From Bacillus sp. SM2101 (GTDB taxonomy: Bacteria; Bacillota; Bacilli; Bacillales; SM2101), in assembly GCF_018588585.1 (NCBI RefSeq), contig NZ_JAEUFG010000006.1, positions 15,670 through 79,669 on the forward strand: a stretch of DNA of 64,000 nucleotides. Direction: 5' to 3'. This document shows positions 19,963-30,742 of this stretch, one piece after another (position 1 is the first letter of the stretch; every line of letters begins with the position of its first letter). A program made the position numbers and the translations under genes. The notes under the pieces are model-generated. The model did no database searches. It was not told where the DNA came from and worked only from the letters and a program-made list of their open reading frames with translations.

Positions 19963-20295
19963 AAAAACTCCTCCTTAGTAACAATTAACGTGAAGCTCTT
20001 GCCCCTCTAATATTCCCTGCCAATCTAAAGCTCTGTGTGATCTATTAAAAGCTTATTTTAATGCCGAAATCATATCTAGGACTAAAGGATCTAGATTATA
20101 GAAAAGTGCAGCTCTTTGACTATCCGTCGCAAACACTGCAGCTTTGTTATATTCAAAAAACACGAACCCTCTCAGGTTCGTGTTATATTTTAGTCTATCC
20201 ATCATTCATTTGTCTACAAATGAATTTTGAATAATCTTTAGAAAATGCTCCTCATTCATCATGCCTTTCACATGAATCCGCTCTTTATTAATGTA
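19963..20295. other. intergenic region folC-valS
   Basis: 333 bp without a gene. It contains the valS terminator (20156-20184) and AT-rich sequence that must hold the folC promoter if transcription does not read through. I could not assign convincing -35/-10 boxes. Confidence 0.5.
20156..20184 (-). terminator. terminator after valS
   Basis: Perfect stem AACACGAACC/GGTTCGTGTT with loop around CTCTCA, followed on the minus strand by a T-run (GTGTTTTTTG). It lies about 110 bp beyond the valS stop. Confidence 0.75.
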
Positions 20296-22938
20296 TTATC
20301 CTTTCAGTTCCGCGATACGAGCACGAACTGTTTCACGTTTTTCAACATAATCCTGTTCCTTTGCACGTTCTTCAGCAATTACTTTTTCTGGAGCTTTGTT
20401 GACGAAACCTTCATTACTTAATTTCTTTTGTACACGGTCTACTTCTTTATTCAGCTTTTCCAATTCTTTTTGCAGACGTTGTACTTCTTCTTCAATATTA
20501 ATTAAGCCTTCAAGTGGTAGAATTAATTCTGCACCCGTTACTACCGCTGTCATAGACTTTGCAGGTGGTTGTAATCCTACACCGATCATTAATTCACTTG
20601 GATTACAGAATCTATCGATATATGAACGATTGTCTTCTAGACGAGTAGCTACATTCTCATCTTTTGCATTAATGTGGAGCTTAATCTTCTTACTCATTGG
20701 TGTATTCACTTCAGCTCGAACATTGCGGACTGATCGAATAATATCAACGAGTAAGTGCATATCATTTGCAGCTTGTTCGTTTGAAAGTTCTGAACGAACC
20801 TGCGGCCACTTAGCAACTGTTATTGAGTCACCTTCATGAGGTAGATTTTGCCAAATTTCCTCGGTAATAAAAGGCATAAACGGATGTAATAAGCGTAGAG
20901 TATTATCTAACACATATGCCAATACACTTCGTGTCGATTTCTTTGCCTTGACATCATCCCCATATAATGGGAGCTTAGCCATTTCTATATACCAATCACA
21001 GAAATCATCCCAAATGAAGTTGTATAACACACGACCAACTTCACCAAATTCATATTTATCTGCTAAAGTAGTAACCTTTTCAATTGTCTCATTAAGTCTT
21101 GTTAATATCCATTGATCTGCTACTGACTTCTCTCCTGTTAAGTCTATTTCTTCATACTTAAGGCCATCTAAATTCATTATTACGAATCGCGATGCATTCC
21201 ATATTTTATTAGCAAAGTTCCAAGTAGCTTCAACCTTCTCCGTGCTATAACGTAAATCTTGACCTGGAGAGCTACCTGTTGCCAGGAAGTAACGTAAGGA
21301 ATCAGCACCATATTGGTCGATGACATCCATTGGATCTACACCATTTCCTAAAGATTTACTCATTTTTCTTCCATCCGAAGCACGTACAAGTCCATGTATT
21401 AATACATCATCAAAAGGACGTTTCTCAGTAAACTCGAGAGCTTGGAATATCATTCTTGACACCCAGAAGAAAATAATATCATAACCAGTAACGAGAACAT
21501 TCGATGGATAATAACGATTGTAATCCAATGAAGATTCTTCAGGCCATCCCATCGTTGAAAATGGCCAAAGCGCTGAACTGAACCAAGTATCTAATACATC
21601 AGTGTCTTGTTCCCAATTTTCAACGTCAGTTGGTGGTTCATGATCTACATACACTTCACCTGTCTCCTTATGGTACCAAGCAGGAATACGGTGTCCCCAC
21701 CACAATTGACGAGAAATACACCAATCACGAATATTTTCCATCCAACGTAAATACGTTTTTTCAAAGCGATCAGGAACAAAATTCACCTTATCACCTGTTT
21801 GCTGTAACTTGATCGCTTCATCAGCTAATGGCTGCATTTTTACAAACCATTGTGTTGACAAATATGGCTCCACAACAGCTCCACTTCGTTCACTATGACC
21901 TACTGAATGCATATGCTCCTCAATCTTAAAGAGTACTCCTTGCTCTTCTAAATCTTTCACAATTTGCTTACGACATTCAAAGCGATCCATCCCTTGGTAT
22001 TTACCAGCATTGTTATTCATCGTTCCGTCTTCATTCATAACAAGAACTCTTTCAAGATTATGACGGTTACCAATTTCGAAGTCATTTGGATCATGGGCTG
22101 GAGTAATTTTTACTGCTCCAGATCCGAACTCCATATCAACATAGTCGTCACCTACGATCTTTAGCTCTCTTCCGATTATTGGTAGTTTAGCTGTTTTTCC
22201 AATCAAATGCTTATAGCGCTCATCCTTTGGATGAACTGCAATAGCAGTATCTCCAAGCATCGTCTCAGGTCGTGTTGTAGCAATTTCGATATGCCCTGAA
22301 CCGTCCGTTAATGGATAACGCATATGATAAAATGCACCTTGCACATCTTTATGAATCACTTCAATGTCTGACAGGGCTGTCTTCGTTTGTGGGTCCCAGT
22401 TAATGATATACTCTCCACGGTAAATAAGACCTTTTTTGTACAATGTTACGAAAACTTCACGAACAGCTTTAGAAAGCCCTTCATCAAGTGTAAAACGCTC
22501 GCGTGAATAATCTAGACCCAAGCCAAGCTTTGACCACTGCTGACGAATATGACTAGCGTACTCCTCTTTCCACTTCCACGTTTCCTCAACAAATTTTTCT
22601 CTTCCTAAATCATATCTAGATGTTCCTTGTTCACGTAGCTTTGCTTCGACCTTTGCTTGAGTAGCAATACCAGCGTGATCCATTCCAGGTAACCAAAGAA
22701 CATCCAACCCTTGCATGCGTTTCATACGCGTCAATATATCTTGTAATGTTGTATCCCAAGCATGACCTAAATGTAGCTTGCCTGTTACATTTGGTGGAGG
22801 TATTACAATTGTATAAGGTTCTTTTTCACTATCTCCAGTTGCCTCAAAATATTTTCCTTCAAGCCAAAACTTATATCGATTTTTTTCAACTTTATTTGGA
22901 TCGTATTTTGTCGATAGCATTTGTTCATTTGTTTCCAT
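20296..22938 (-). CDS. valS: valyl-tRNA synthetase
   Basis: Charges tRNA-Val. The 880-residue class I synthetase has HIGH-type HLGH at 56-59 ([14 protein letters not shown]), an editing domain (about 200-350, including [10 protein letters not shown]), KMSKS at 525-529 ([10 protein letters not shown]), an anticodon-binding helical domain and a C-terminal coiled coil (about 810-880). The length matches the family. It is preceded by a T-box leader whose specifier reads GUC, so expression should rise when tRNA-Val is uncharged. Confidence 0.98.
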   Translation of the reverse strand: METNEQMLSTKYDPNKVEKNRYKFWLEGKYFEATGDSEKEPYTIVIPPPNVTGKLHLGHAWDTTLQDILTRMKRMQGLDVLWLPGMDHAGIATQAKVEAKLREQGTSRYDLGREKFVEETWKWKEEYASHIRQQWSKLGLGLDYSRERFTLDEGLSKAVREVFVTLYKKGLIYRGEYIINWDPQTKTALSDIEVIHKDVQGAFYHMRYPLTDGSGHIEIATTRPETMLGDTAIAVHPKDERYKHLIGKTAKLPIIGRELKIVGDDYVDMEFGSGAVKITPAHDPNDFEIGNRHNLERVLVMNEDGTMNNNAGKYQGMDRFECRKQIVKDLEEQGVLFKIEEHMHSVGHSERSGAVVEPYLSTQWFVKMQPLADEAIKLQQTGDKVNFVPDRFEKTYLRWMENIRDWCISRQLWWGHRIPAWYHKETGEVYVDHEPPTDVENWEQDTDVLDTWFSSALWPFSTMGWPEESSLDYNRYYPSNVLVTGYDIIFFWVSRMIFQALEFTEKRPFDDVLIHGLVRASDGRKMSKSLGNGVDPMDVIDQYGADSLRYFLATGSSPGQDLRYSTEKVEATWNFANKIWNASRFVIMNLDGLKYEEIDLTGEKSVADQWILTRLNETIEKVTTLADKYEFGEVGRVLYNFIWDDFCDWYIEMAKLPLYGDDVKAKKSTRSVLAYVLDNTLRLLHPFMPFITEEIWQNLPHEGDSITVAKWPQVRSELSNEQAANDMHLLVDIIRSVRNVRAEVNTPMSKKIKLHINAKDENVATRLEDNRSYIDRFCNPSELMIGVGLQPPAKSMTAVVTGAELILPLEGLINIEEEVQRLQKELEKLNKEVDRVQKKLSNEGFVNKAPEKVIAEERAKEQDYVEKRETVRARIAELKG

Positions 22939-23030
22939 GTTAGTTCCTCCTGACTAATAACTTAAGAAAATTAAAATAGCAACGTTCGAAAAACGCCAAT
23001 CAATTGCGAAAAGCAAAACCTAACTAAAAA

Positions 23031-23300
23031 ATAAAAACTCCTCCATCCAAAAAAGGACGAAAGGAGTTTATTTTCCGCGGTTCCACCTTAATTCTTAAAC
23101 TACATTATTACACAATGAAGTTTAAGCGCTTAAACAAATAACGGTTGCATCCGGCTTCTTCTAATTGACACATCGATCTTTCAAAGAAGCAGCTTAAGGG
23201 TGACTTTCGAATAATAGCGATCCTAAGAAATTTCTCAGCTATAAATTTCTCTCTCTGAAGGAGCTACCTATTGTACTCTTCCCTGTCTACGCATTTAGAT
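23031..23300 (-). promoter_or_regulatory. T-box leader of valS (Val, GUC specifier)
   Basis: The conserved T-box AAGGTGGAACCGCGG is at 23075-23089 on the minus strand, followed by the terminator (stem AACTCC.../...GGAGTT with a T-run, 23031-23069). Stem I starts near 23300 with an AGAGTA S-turn. On its 3' side CGAAAGUCACC offers GUC (23202-23204) as the specifier, consistent with valine. Uncharged tRNA-Val should stabilise the antiterminator. The specifier call is by eye. Confidence 0.88.
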
Positions 23301-23623
23301 ATTGTTCAATGAACATGAACGCATCTCTTATATGTTTGTCAATAGTATCATATTTATATTCTATATACTACCGAAAAATTGTTTTTGTCGTCAATCATCT
23401 TAACCAATTTTTTTTAAAGTTATTCATTAGTTAGCAAATTAGATGGGTGAATGCACTATTTCATTGATGATGGCATACTTTAATATATGTTTATTTACGA
23501 GTATTTATTGTAAAGGCTGTTTTCAGTTGAGGTGATCATGGACTTAAATTATACTACTGATTGCTCCAAGTGTTTTCTCCTCTTTAAACCGATACAATTC
23601 CCTAAAACCTAATCTATACGAAA

Positions 23624-23756
23624 GGCTCTTTTCATAAACTTTGTTGAAATTTCCGAAATACTCTTGTGATTTACAATACTAATATGTCCATTAAATCCTA
23701 GTTGTTTGCATAGTTATATGTTAGCACGAAAAACAACTAAAAATTCGAAAACAGCC
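23624..23756 (-). mobile_element. GGCT-type MITE upstream of valS leader
   Basis: 133 bp starting GGCTCTTTTCATAAACTTTG and ending AACTAAAAATTCGAAAACAGCC. Flanking octamers ATACGAAA and ATAAGAAA match at 7 of 8. A second partial end, AGGCTGTTTTCAGTTG, occurs nearby at about 23513. Confidence 0.75.
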
Positions 23757-23813
23757 ATAAGAAAAGTGTAGCTGTGAAAATCACTAGCTTATTTAAATGT
23801 AAGGAGGCTAACG

Positions 23814-24005
23814 ATGAGACGGAAATACACACCTTTTTCACTTCCACCATGGGCGCGTCAGCTTCGCGATATTTGTGGACAAATGATCATTCCTATTGCG
23901 GTCTTTCAATTACTTCGTACCATCTTTTTTCCAACTACGTTTGATGTGTTTATACTTGCTTTGTTAGTCGTTATTGCAGTAGCATTTGAATTCAATTGGA
24001 TATAA
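23814..24005 (+). CDS. small membrane protein of unknown function
   Basis: A 63-residue protein, MRRKYTPFSLPPWARQLRD..., with a basic N-terminus and two hydrophobic stretches (about 24-40 and 44-60). The ATG has a strong AAGGAGGCTAACG ribosome binding site, and the gene ends in a good terminator (24004-24053). It is one of only four plus-strand genes in the window, lying between valS and ysxE and converging on ysxE. I do not recognise a domain; similar short proteins may occur at this position in other Bacillaceae, which I cannot verify here. Confidence 0.75.
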   Translation: MRRKYTPFSLPPWARQLRDICGQMIIPIAVFQLLRTIFFPTTFDVFILALLVVIAVAFEFNWI

Positions 24006-24053
24006 AAAATCCCATATACAACATATGATATGTTATATATGGGATTCTTTTTA
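24004..24053. terminator. bidirectional terminator between the small gene and ysxE
   Basis: Stem AATCCCATATA/TATATGGGATT with an inner palindrome, flanked by T-rich DNA on the plus side (CTTTTTATT) and A-rich DNA on the other. It serves both converging genes. Confidence 0.8.
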
Positions 24054-25088
24054 TTCGTCACTAGTCATTTTTTCTCCGTCAATTAACTGCATTATAACAA
24101 ACTCAATGTTTTTCATTTGCCAATATGCCCGTAGTAATTGTTCAGTACTCTGAAGCTCATTGTTATTTGTTGAACTTGCTAAATGTTTTCGAACAATATT
24201 ATATAATTGTTGAGGATATGAACCGTAACTGTATAGCAAAAAACGTTCTTCTTCCTTTAATGAGTTAAATTGTTGATAATGCTGAATCCACTCGACACAT
24301 TCATGGTTATTCACTGGGTACGTTTTTAATGTCCGGTGTATTAATGTAACTAGATCATATACAGGAGAAGCGATAGATGACCTTTCAAAGTTAATAAAAT
24401 AACCTTTTCCTTTATCGTTGCTTACGACGTGTTCAGGTGAAACATTCCCGTGTACGATTGAAACTCGAGAATGCTTTTTTTGTTTGGTCCTTTCAAACCA
24501 TTGATCTAGATTTCGTTCAGCAAAATGAATAGCTTGCATGATTTCGTGAAAATACGTAACAAACTGCAATTCAAATGGTGACATATACCATTTACTTTCA
24601 CACACTTCCATATACCTTTCCAAAAAGACCCTTTGAGTTCTCCATGATGCTTTTATATCATTATATGATTTTGCTATTTGATTATTCGTATACACTATGT
24701 CCTTCGATGTCATATAATGAAGTCTCGCTAATTCTCGCATCATTTGCTGAAAGAAACCTTGACGATTTTCATGTTGAAACCATGGCATTAAATAAAAACA
24801 ATTATTGTCGAAGTGTACAAGAAAGTTTCCATTGTTAGTTCGATAAATAGGAATAATATTCGTAAATCCACGTTCGAATAAAGATTGCATTGTCTTAATA
24901 AATGAACCGTCTTTATATTTACCATCCAATCTCTTCAATGCGAACGTTCCTGACTTGGAATGTGCTTTGACAAGCTTCTTTCCAATCTGCTCAACCTGAT
25001 CGGGTATTATTCCATATTTAGCTAGGATAGGACTATGATAATTTAATACTGTTGCTGTTTTATCATGACCCTCATTTTTCGTAGTCAT
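24051..25088 (-). CDS. ysxE: YsxE, CotS-family spore coat kinase-like protein
   Basis: Member of the CotS/YsxE/YutH group of spore-coat proteins with a choline-kinase/APH-like fold, 345 residues. The N-lobe lysine region is GTFALKRLDGKY (47-58). The catalytic loop reads HGNVSPEHV (213-221) and the metal loop INFE (232-235): in active enzymes these are HGD... and IDxE, so both aspartates are replaced by asparagine. That suggests a pseudokinase with a structural or assembly role. It follows spoVID by 8 bp, and its own ribosome binding site is weak. Confidence 0.88.
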   Translation of the reverse strand: MTTKNEGHDKTATVLNYHSPILAKYGIIPDQVEQIGKKLVKAHSKSGTFALKRLDGKYKDGSFIKTMQSLFERGFTNIIPIYRTNNGNFLVHFDNNCFYLMPWFQHENRQGFFQQMMRELARLHYMTSKDIVYTNNQIAKSYNDIKASWRTQRVFLERYMEVCESKWYMSPFELQFVTYFHEIMQAIHFAERNLDQWFERTKQKKHSRVSIVHGNVSPEHVVSNDKGKGYFINFERSSIASPVYDLVTLIHRTLKTYPVNNHECVEWIQHYQQFNSLKEEERFLLYSYGSYPQQLYNIVRKHLASSTNNNELQSTEQLLRAYWQMKNIEFVIMQLIDGEKMTSDE

Positions 25089-25096
25089 GTTAATTA

Positions 25097-26161
25097 CTAA
25101 ACTTTGCTATCGATGTAGATAGGTATATATAATATTTGACCTTCATAAATGTCATGTTCTTGTTCGAGATGATTTACTCGTAAAAGCTGTTGAACAGATA
25201 CATCATATCTTTCTGATATGGATTGTACGGAATCACCTTGTTGAACAAAACACATTTTCACTTGTGAAAAATCGCTTTCATGCTCCTCTTTGCCAAATAT
25301 CTTGGTTAAATATAGTGCATTCTCATCACGTTTTGCTTCTGATTCGTCCCCTATCATCGCTTCTTCTCTGACCTTTATTTCCTTTGTTTGAACCTCATTA
25401 CGTTCTTCACTGTGCCTTTCAAAGTTCAATACTAAATCAGTTTCTTCTCTACCTTTTAATTCAACCTGAGGACTATATACATCTACATTTGGTACATTAC
25501 TTTCAGCACTTTTTGCTGAATCTAAAACATCTTCTTCTACTTGTTTTCTGACTTCAACTTCGAATGGATCATACAAGTCTTCTTCAATTCCAACATGCAC
25601 CACATCTTCTCCATCTTTTAAATTTCCCATTGAATCGACATCATTTACTTCTACTCGTTCGGTCCCTTCCTGTCCCTCTTCATGCTCAATGATTTCCTCA
25701 TAATACTCACCTTCTCTTATAACCTCAGATTGGTGATGATCATATATTCCACTTATAGAAAGATCTGCAAACACTTCTAAACACCTTGTTTGAGGAATTT
25801 CATAGTCAAATGAATTGATTGAAATATACACGTCATCCATACGATCAATTCGAGTCTTCGGAATTGTTATATCAACAGGAAAAACATGCTTTAGCTCACT
25901 TACACCATCTTCTCGTGTAATAATAGTATTAACAACCCTTCCAGGAAACTCTCTGACGTCTTCATGTACAGCATTTTCATCTATTCTGTATTCACCTGAT
26001 AGCTGAAGCGAACCACGAATTGTAATATATTGATCATGCTCTTCGATCATAATATCAGGATCTAAAGAAATTGATAAAAGTTCAGAGACTTCCTGTCCCT
26101 TTTGAAACCATACCGACTCTTCAATTGAAAATCGCAGCGACGATTGCTCTTCTTGTGTCAC
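25097..26161 (-). CDS. spoVID: SpoVID, spore coat morphogenetic protein
   Basis: Morphogenetic protein that drives encasement of the forespore by coat layers. The 354-residue protein has a conserved N-terminal region (LRFSIEESVWFQKGQEVSEL onwards, about 8-130), a long acidic low-complexity middle (about 135-295) and a C-terminal LysM domain (about 300-347, VQQGDSVQSISERYDVSVQQLL). The GTG start (MTQEEQSS) was chosen because AAAGGAGGAG lies 5 bp upstream. A sigma-E-like promoter lies at 26191-26220. It forms an operon with ysxE. Confidence 0.92.
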   Translation of the reverse strand: MTQEEQSSLRFSIEESVWFQKGQEVSELLSISLDPDIMIEEHDQYITIRGSLQLSGEYRIDENAVHEDVREFPGRVVNTIITREDGVSELKHVFPVDITIPKTRIDRMDDVYISINSFDYEIPQTRCLEVFADLSISGIYDHHQSEVIREGEYYEEIIEHEEGQEGTERVEVNDVDSMGNLKDGEDVVHVGIEEDLYDPFEVEVRKQVEEDVLDSAKSAESNVPNVDVYSPQVELKGREETDLVLNFERHSEERNEVQTKEIKVREEAMIGDESEAKRDENALYLTKIFGKEEHESDFSQVKMCFVQQGDSVQSISERYDVSVQQLLRVNHLEQEHDIYEGQILYIPIYIDSKV

Positions 26162-26190
26162 CTTACTCCTCCTTTCAAACAAGTACCATT

Positions 26191-26220
26191 TTTACTATGA
26201 CATTACAGATTTATGAATGA
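26191..26220 (-). promoter_or_regulatory. possible sigma-E promoter of spoVID-ysxE
   Basis: On the minus strand, TCATTCAT (26213-26220) and CATAGTAAA (26191-26199) are separated by 13 bp, resembling the sigma-E -35 and CATA-type -10. spoVID is a known sigma-E gene in B. subtilis. The match is moderate. Confidence 0.5.
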
Positions 26221-26257
26221 AATTGATCATTTATGTATAAAACGTTGATAAAACATG

Positions 26258-26306
26258 AAAAAGGTGTAGATAAAGTTGATGGTACACTTTATCTACACCT
26301 TCTTTT
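26258..26306 (-). terminator. terminator of the hem operon
   Basis: Perfect 15-bp stem AGGTGTAGATAAAGT (26262-26276) / ACTTTATCTACACCT (26286-26300), followed on the minus strand by TTTTTC. It lies after hemL. Confidence 0.85.
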
Positions 26307-26321
26307 TCTATGTTCATTTAC

Positions 26322-27611
26322 TTAAGATTTAAGCTTTGAAAAAGCTTTTTCCGCACTGTGAATTGTATGTTGAATATCTTCATGTGAATGAGCTGTTGAT
26401 AAAAATAGTCCTTCAAACTGAGATGGTGGCAAAAAGACACCTTGTTCAGACATAGCTTGATAAAATGTTGCAAAATATGCTAAATTAGATTTTTTTGCCA
26501 TTTCATAATTTGTTACTTCTTCATCTGTAAAGAAGAAGCCGATCATTGAACCAGCACGATTGATTGTATGTGGAATTTCATATTTACGTGCTGCTGCTGA
26601 AAGACCTTCCTCTAAAAGATCTGCTTTTTGTTCAAATTGTGCATATGATTCTGGTGTTAATTGGATCAATGTTTCATAACCAGCTGTCATTGCAAGTGGG
26701 TTACCGGACAGTGTACCAGCTTGATAAATCGGTCCACTCGGAGCGATTTGGTTCATTATTTCCGCTTTTCCACCGTATGCACCTACTGGAAGGCCACCGC
26801 CAATAACTTTTCCTAGGCATGTAATATCTGGGATAACACCAAAATACCCTTGTGCACAATGATACGCAACTCTAAATCCTGACATAACTTCATCAAAGAT
26901 TAATAATGAACCATACTCTTCAGTAATTTCCCTTAATCCTTCTAGAAAGCCCTCCTGAGGTGGTACAACCCCCATATTACCAGCAACAGGTTCAACGATA
27001 ACACCAGCAATATCATCACCAAATTGCTCAAAAGCATATTTGACACTATTAAGATCGTTATAAGGAACTGTAATAGTATTTTTTGCAATACCCTCTGGCA
27101 CACCAGGACTGTCAGGTAAGCCGAGTGTTGCAACTCCTGATCCAGCCTTAATTAATAATGAATCTCCGTGTCCATGATAACAACCTTCAAACTTCATTAT
27201 TTTATTGCGAGAAGTATAACCTCGGGCTAAACGAAGAGCACTCATTGTTGCCTCTGTACCTGAGCTAACCATTCTAATTACTTCAATGGATGGTACGCGA
27301 TCAATAACAAGCTGGGCAAGATCATTTTCAATTAATGAAGGTGCTCCAAAGCTTGTGCCATCTTCAGTTACTTTTTTAATTGCTTCTACGACTCTTTCAT
27401 TTGCATGTCCATGAATAAGTGGTCCCCATGACAAAACATAATCTATATATTCATTTCCGTCGATATCGTATATTTTTGATCCTTTCCCCTTTTTCATAAA
27501 GATCGGGTTCATATCAACAGATTTAAATGCACGAACAGGACTATTCACTCCACCTGGCATAAGTTGTTGTGCTTTTTCAAACGCTTCAATTGACTTTTGA
27601 TAGCTTCGCAT
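26322..27611 (-). CDS. hemL: glutamate-1-semialdehyde 2,1-aminomutase
   Basis: PLP enzyme making 5-aminolevulinate from glutamate-1-semialdehyde in the C5 heme pathway. The 429-residue protein carries class III aminotransferase motifs: [38 protein letters not shown] and the PLP lysine in [17 protein letters not shown] (about 265). The ATG follows AGGAAGGTG. It is the last gene of hemA-X-C-D-B-L, the Bacillus order, and is followed by a strong terminator. Confidence 0.97.
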   Translation of the reverse strand: MRSYQKSIEAFEKAQQLMPGGVNSPVRAFKSVDMNPIFMKKGKGSKIYDIDGNEYIDYVLSWGPLIHGHANERVVEAIKKVTEDGTSFGAPSLIENDLAQLVIDRVPSIEVIRMVSSGTEATMSALRLARGYTSRNKIMKFEGCYHGHGDSLLIKAGSGVATLGLPDSPGVPEGIAKNTITVPYNDLNSVKYAFEQFGDDIAGVIVEPVAGNMGVVPPQEGFLEGLREITEEYGSLLIFDEVMSGFRVAYHCAQGYFGVIPDITCLGKVIGGGLPVGAYGGKAEIMNQIAPSGPIYQAGTLSGNPLAMTAGYETLIQLTPESYAQFEQKADLLEEGLSAAARKYEIPHTINRAGSMIGFFFTDEEVTNYEMAKKSNLAYFATFYQAMSEQGVFLPPSQFEGLFLSTAHSHEDIQHTIHSAEKAFSKLKS

Positions 27612-27702
27612 AATTAGACACCTTCCTATAAATAATCAAGGGTGTTACTCAGGGGTAATAAAGTATCTACATTCCCTGACGTATAAGTGTTTCTCAACAT
27701 GT

Positions 27703-28683
27703 TTACTTCTCAGTTAACCAACGGGCTGCATCTTTAGCAAAGTAAGTTATGATTAGATCAACTCCAGCTCGCTTCATACTAGTCAGTTTTTCTAAAACAA
27801 CTTCTTGTTCATTCAACCAACCATTTTGTGCTGCTGCTTTAATCATCGAATACTCGCCGCTAACGTTATAAGCTACAATTGGGATGTTAATATTGTTTTG
27901 CATATCTCTGATAATGTCTAAATATGAAAGAGCTGGTTTGACTATGAGAAAGTCTGCTCCTTCTTCTACGTCAGATTGAGCTTCACGAAGTGCTTCCAAA
28001 CGGTTTGCTGGGTCCATTTGATATGTTTTACGATCCCCAAACTGTGGCGCACCATGAGCTGCATCTCTAAAAGGGCCATAGAAAGCAGATGCATACTTTA
28101 CACCATAAGACATCATTGGAATATACTCATAGCCCGCTTCATCTAAGCCTTGACGAATTGCTGCTACAAAACCATCCATCATATTTGAAGGAGCAATAAT
28201 ATCAGCCCCAGCTTTTGCCTGGCTTATCGCTGTTTTCACGAGTAAATTTAATGACGGGTCATTCAAAACTTGTCCACCTTGAATAATTCCACAATGCCCA
28301 TGATCTGTATATTGACAGAGACATGTATCAGCAATAACGACAAGCTCAGGAAAAGATGCTTTAAGTTGTCGTATAGCATCTTGAACAATTCCATGGTCAT
28401 GATATGCTTGAGAGCCAACATCATCTTTCTCATTAGGTACCCCGAAGACAATGACAGATGGTATCCCAAGTTCAACAACTTCTGCCACTTCTTCATTAAG
28501 ACGATCAAGTGAATATTGATAAACTCCAGGCATCGATGAAACAGGGTTTTTTTGGTTTTCCCCTTCTACCACAAATAGAGGATAAATGAAATCTTCAACG
28601 TGTAAATGTGTTTCACGTACCATTCTTCGGACATTAGCTGTTTGACGTAGCCTACGATAACGGGAAAAATTAATATCTTTCAT
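27703..28683 (-). CDS. hemB: delta-aminolevulinic acid dehydratase (porphobilinogen synthase)
   Basis: Condenses two 5-aminolevulinate molecules to porphobilinogen. The protein is 326 residues from the chosen ATG ([13 protein letters not shown]), which follows AAGGAAGG. Zinc-binding Cys121, Cys123 and Cys131 lie in [14 protein letters not shown]. The active-site lysines are in [16 protein letters not shown] and FLIVKPAL. In the hem operon it is separated from hemD by 253 bp, most of it occupied by a GGCT-type MITE. Confidence 0.97.
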   Translation of the reverse strand: MKDINFSRYRRLRQTANVRRMVRETHLHVEDFIYPLFVVEGENQKNPVSSMPGVYQYSLDRLNEEVAEVVELGIPSVIVFGVPNEKDDVGSQAYHDHGIVQDAIRQLKASFPELVVIADTCLCQYTDHGHCGIIQGGQVLNDPSLNLLVKTAISQAKAGADIIAPSNMMDGFVAAIRQGLDEAGYEYIPMMSYGVKYASAFYGPFRDAAHGAPQFGDRKTYQMDPANRLEALREAQSDVEEGADFLIVKPALSYLDIIRDMQNNINIPIVAYNVSGEYSMIKAAAQNGWLNEQEVVLEKLTSMKRAGVDLIITYFAKDAARWLTEK

Positions 28684-28773
28684 GTAACAAATCCTTCCTT
28701 TCATATACTCACATGATTTTCACAAAAGTCCGAGTTAAATAAATTTGCTTATCACTTATAGATGTTATTCTAA

Positions 28774-28934
28774 GGCTCTTTTCGTAAACTTTGTTGCTAT
28801 TGTTATCCAATTAATACCAAAAAGTGGTTTAACATGGTTAGTCATTGTTGTACAGAAGAAAAGATGCCACTAACTCTAGTTGTGTACGTGTTTGGCTCTT
28901 AGTACGAAAAGCAACAATTAATGCGAAAACAGCC
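28774..28934 (-). mobile_element. GGCT-type MITE inside the hem operon
   Basis: The best-preserved copy (161 bp): left end GGCTCTTTTCGTAAACTTTG then TTGCTATTG, right end AGCAACAATTAATGCGAAAACAGCC. The two ends are imperfect inverted repeats. It begins 2 bp after the hemD stop and precedes hemB. Flanking octamers (TATTCTAA, TATTAATT) share only the first four bases, so the duplication, if any, has decayed. Confidence 0.75.
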
Positions 28935-28936
28935 TA

Positions 28937-29725
28937 TTAATTTGACACTCGGTTATAATACCGAACAAGCTCTTGCAGCATACTATCAAGCGTATACTCT
29001 TTTGGACATATATGCACGGTTATACCAAGATTAGTTGCTGTTTCTTTCGTTATAGGGCCGATACAAGCGACTATACAGCCTCGGATGTAGTGGGCTATTG
29101 AATGCCCACTTAATAATGATACAAAGTTTTTGACAGCTGAGGAACTCGCAAATGTGATGACATCTATGTCATCATTTGTGAGCATTCTATATAATTTATG
29201 TTTACTCTCGCTGTTCTCAATTGTTTGATAAACGACCAAATCCGTTACATCATATCCGCTATTAATTAACTGAGACTTTATCGTATCACGTGAAAGATTC
29301 CCTCTAACGTTTAAAATTCGATTTCTCGAATTCAAATATGGATATAATGCCTCTAATAAACTTTCTTGTACAAACTGTTTTGGTACAACTGACGCTTCGT
29401 GTCCATACTGTTGTAATGCTTCTAAAGTTCTTTTTCCTACTACAGCAATCTTCGGAAATAATACGTTACAATCCAGCTGCTCCTGAAAATGTTGAAAAAA
29501 GAAATGTACGCCATTTGCGCTTGAGAAAATAAGCCATTGATATTCATGTAGCTTATTCACAACCATCTTGTTTTCATGTGTATAATTTGCAGGGATGATA
29601 GAAATTAGCGGAATTTCTACCGGGATACCTCCAAGTTCTACAATTTTCTCAGCAAAGCCTTTTGCCTGCTGTTTACCTCTTGTCACAACTATTCTTTTGT
29701 TATGTAGAGGTAACATATTATCCAT
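28937..29725 (-). CDS. hemD: uroporphyrinogen-III synthase
   Basis: Cyclises hydroxymethylbilane with D-ring inversion to uroporphyrinogen III. The 262-residue protein has the usual two-domain HemD pattern: RIVVTRGKQQAKGFAEKIVELGG near the start, WLIFSSANGVHFFF, then VVYQTIEN and ITFASSSAVKNFV. The family is poorly conserved, but its start overlaps the hemC stop (TAATG) and it lies before hemB, which supports the call. Confidence 0.93.
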   Translation of the reverse strand: MDNMLPLHNKRIVVTRGKQQAKGFAEKIVELGGIPVEIPLISIIPANYTHENKMVVNKLHEYQWLIFSSANGVHFFFQHFQEQLDCNVLFPKIAVVGKRTLEALQQYGHEASVVPKQFVQESLLEALYPYLNSRNRILNVRGNLSRDTIKSQLINSGYDVTDLVVYQTIENSESKHKLYRMLTNDDIDVITFASSSAVKNFVSLLSGHSIAHYIRGCIVACIGPITKETATNLGITVHICPKEYTLDSMLQELVRYYNRVSN

Positions 29726-30657
29726 TATTGATTAAGCTCCTCTTTCACTTGATCAATGAGGTTTTTGGCACCCATTTTTGTAAGCTTCATAGCAGCTAAT
29801 ATACCTACTTCCTCTGGGTTTGTTCCGGTAATCGTTTCTTTAAAAATTGTTTCGCCATCAGGTGATGCTACGAGTGCATGTAATACAATTTCATCATGTT
29901 GGTTAATTTGAGCATACCCCGCAATTGGAACTTGACAGCCACCTTCCATCTTATCAAGAAATGTACGTTCTGCTTCAGTAGTTCGGGAAGTTTCTTTATC
30001 ATTTAATTTTGCCAGTTCATTCAAAAGGTCCGTATCATCAATGCGACACTCAATTCCAAGTGCGCCCTGACCGACAGCAGGTAAACAACTTATTGGCTCA
30101 AGATATTCAGTTACTACATCATCTTTCCACCCCATACGTGCTAACCCAGCTGCTGCTAAGACAATTGCATCATATTCGTTATTTTCTAATTTCCTTAAGC
30201 GAGTATCAATATTACCTCGAATCCATTTAATCTCTATATCGGAGCGAAGTGCTAGCAGCTGTGCTGCCCTTCGTAAACTACTTGTTCCAATTATTGCTCC
30301 ACTCGGAAGCTGTTCAAAAGGAATGTGACCTTTTGAAATTATGACATCTCTAGGGTCCTCACGTTTTGGAATACAGCCAATCGTTAAATGTTCTGGTAAA
30401 ACAGCTGGCATATCCTTCATACTATGAACGGCCATATCAATTTCTTTATTAAGCATAGCTTGTTCGATTTCTTTAACAAACAACCCTTTTCCGCCAACCT
30501 TTGATAAGGTCACATCAAGAATTTTATCACCTTTAGTAACAATTTCTTTCACTTCAAACTCAAATGGAACGCCTAATTGCTTTAAAGTATCTATTACCCA
30601 ATTAGTTTGAGTTAACGCTAATTTACTTTTACGAGAACCTACAATTATTTTTCGCAT
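29725..30657 (-). CDS. hemC: porphobilinogen deaminase (hydroxymethylbilane synthase)
   Basis: Polymerises four porphobilinogens to hydroxymethylbilane. The 310-residue protein has [15 protein letters not shown] at the start, VHSMKDMP at 78-85, the arginine cluster TSSLRRAAQ (125-133) and [11 protein letters not shown] (148-158). Cys241 (MEGGCQVP) attaches the dipyrromethane cofactor. The ATG follows AGGAGGAAAT. It lies in the hem operon between hemX and hemD. Confidence 0.97.
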   Translation of the reverse strand: MRKIIVGSRKSKLALTQTNWVIDTLKQLGVPFEFEVKEIVTKGDKILDVTLSKVGGKGLFVKEIEQAMLNKEIDMAVHSMKDMPAVLPEHLTIGCIPKREDPRDVIISKGHIPFEQLPSGAIIGTSSLRRAAQLLALRSDIEIKWIRGNIDTRLRKLENNEYDAIVLAAAGLARMGWKDDVVTEYLEPISCLPAVGQGALGIECRIDDTDLLNELAKLNDKETSRTTEAERTFLDKMEGGCQVPIAGYAQINQHDEIVLHALVASPDGETIFKETITGTNPEEVGILAAMKLTKMGAKNLIDQVKEELNQ

Positions 30658-30742
30658 GATTTCCTCCTAAATCATTAGCAAAGTGGAGGTGGTTATTTAT
30701 ATTTCCAGCAACCACTATCGTTTTATTTAAAATGCAGTACTA

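Noticed and set aside
20396-20839. Plus-strand 147-codon frame opposite the end of valS
   Set aside because: Antisense of the ValS coiled-coil region, low-complexity Ser/Phe-rich translation, no ribosome binding site.
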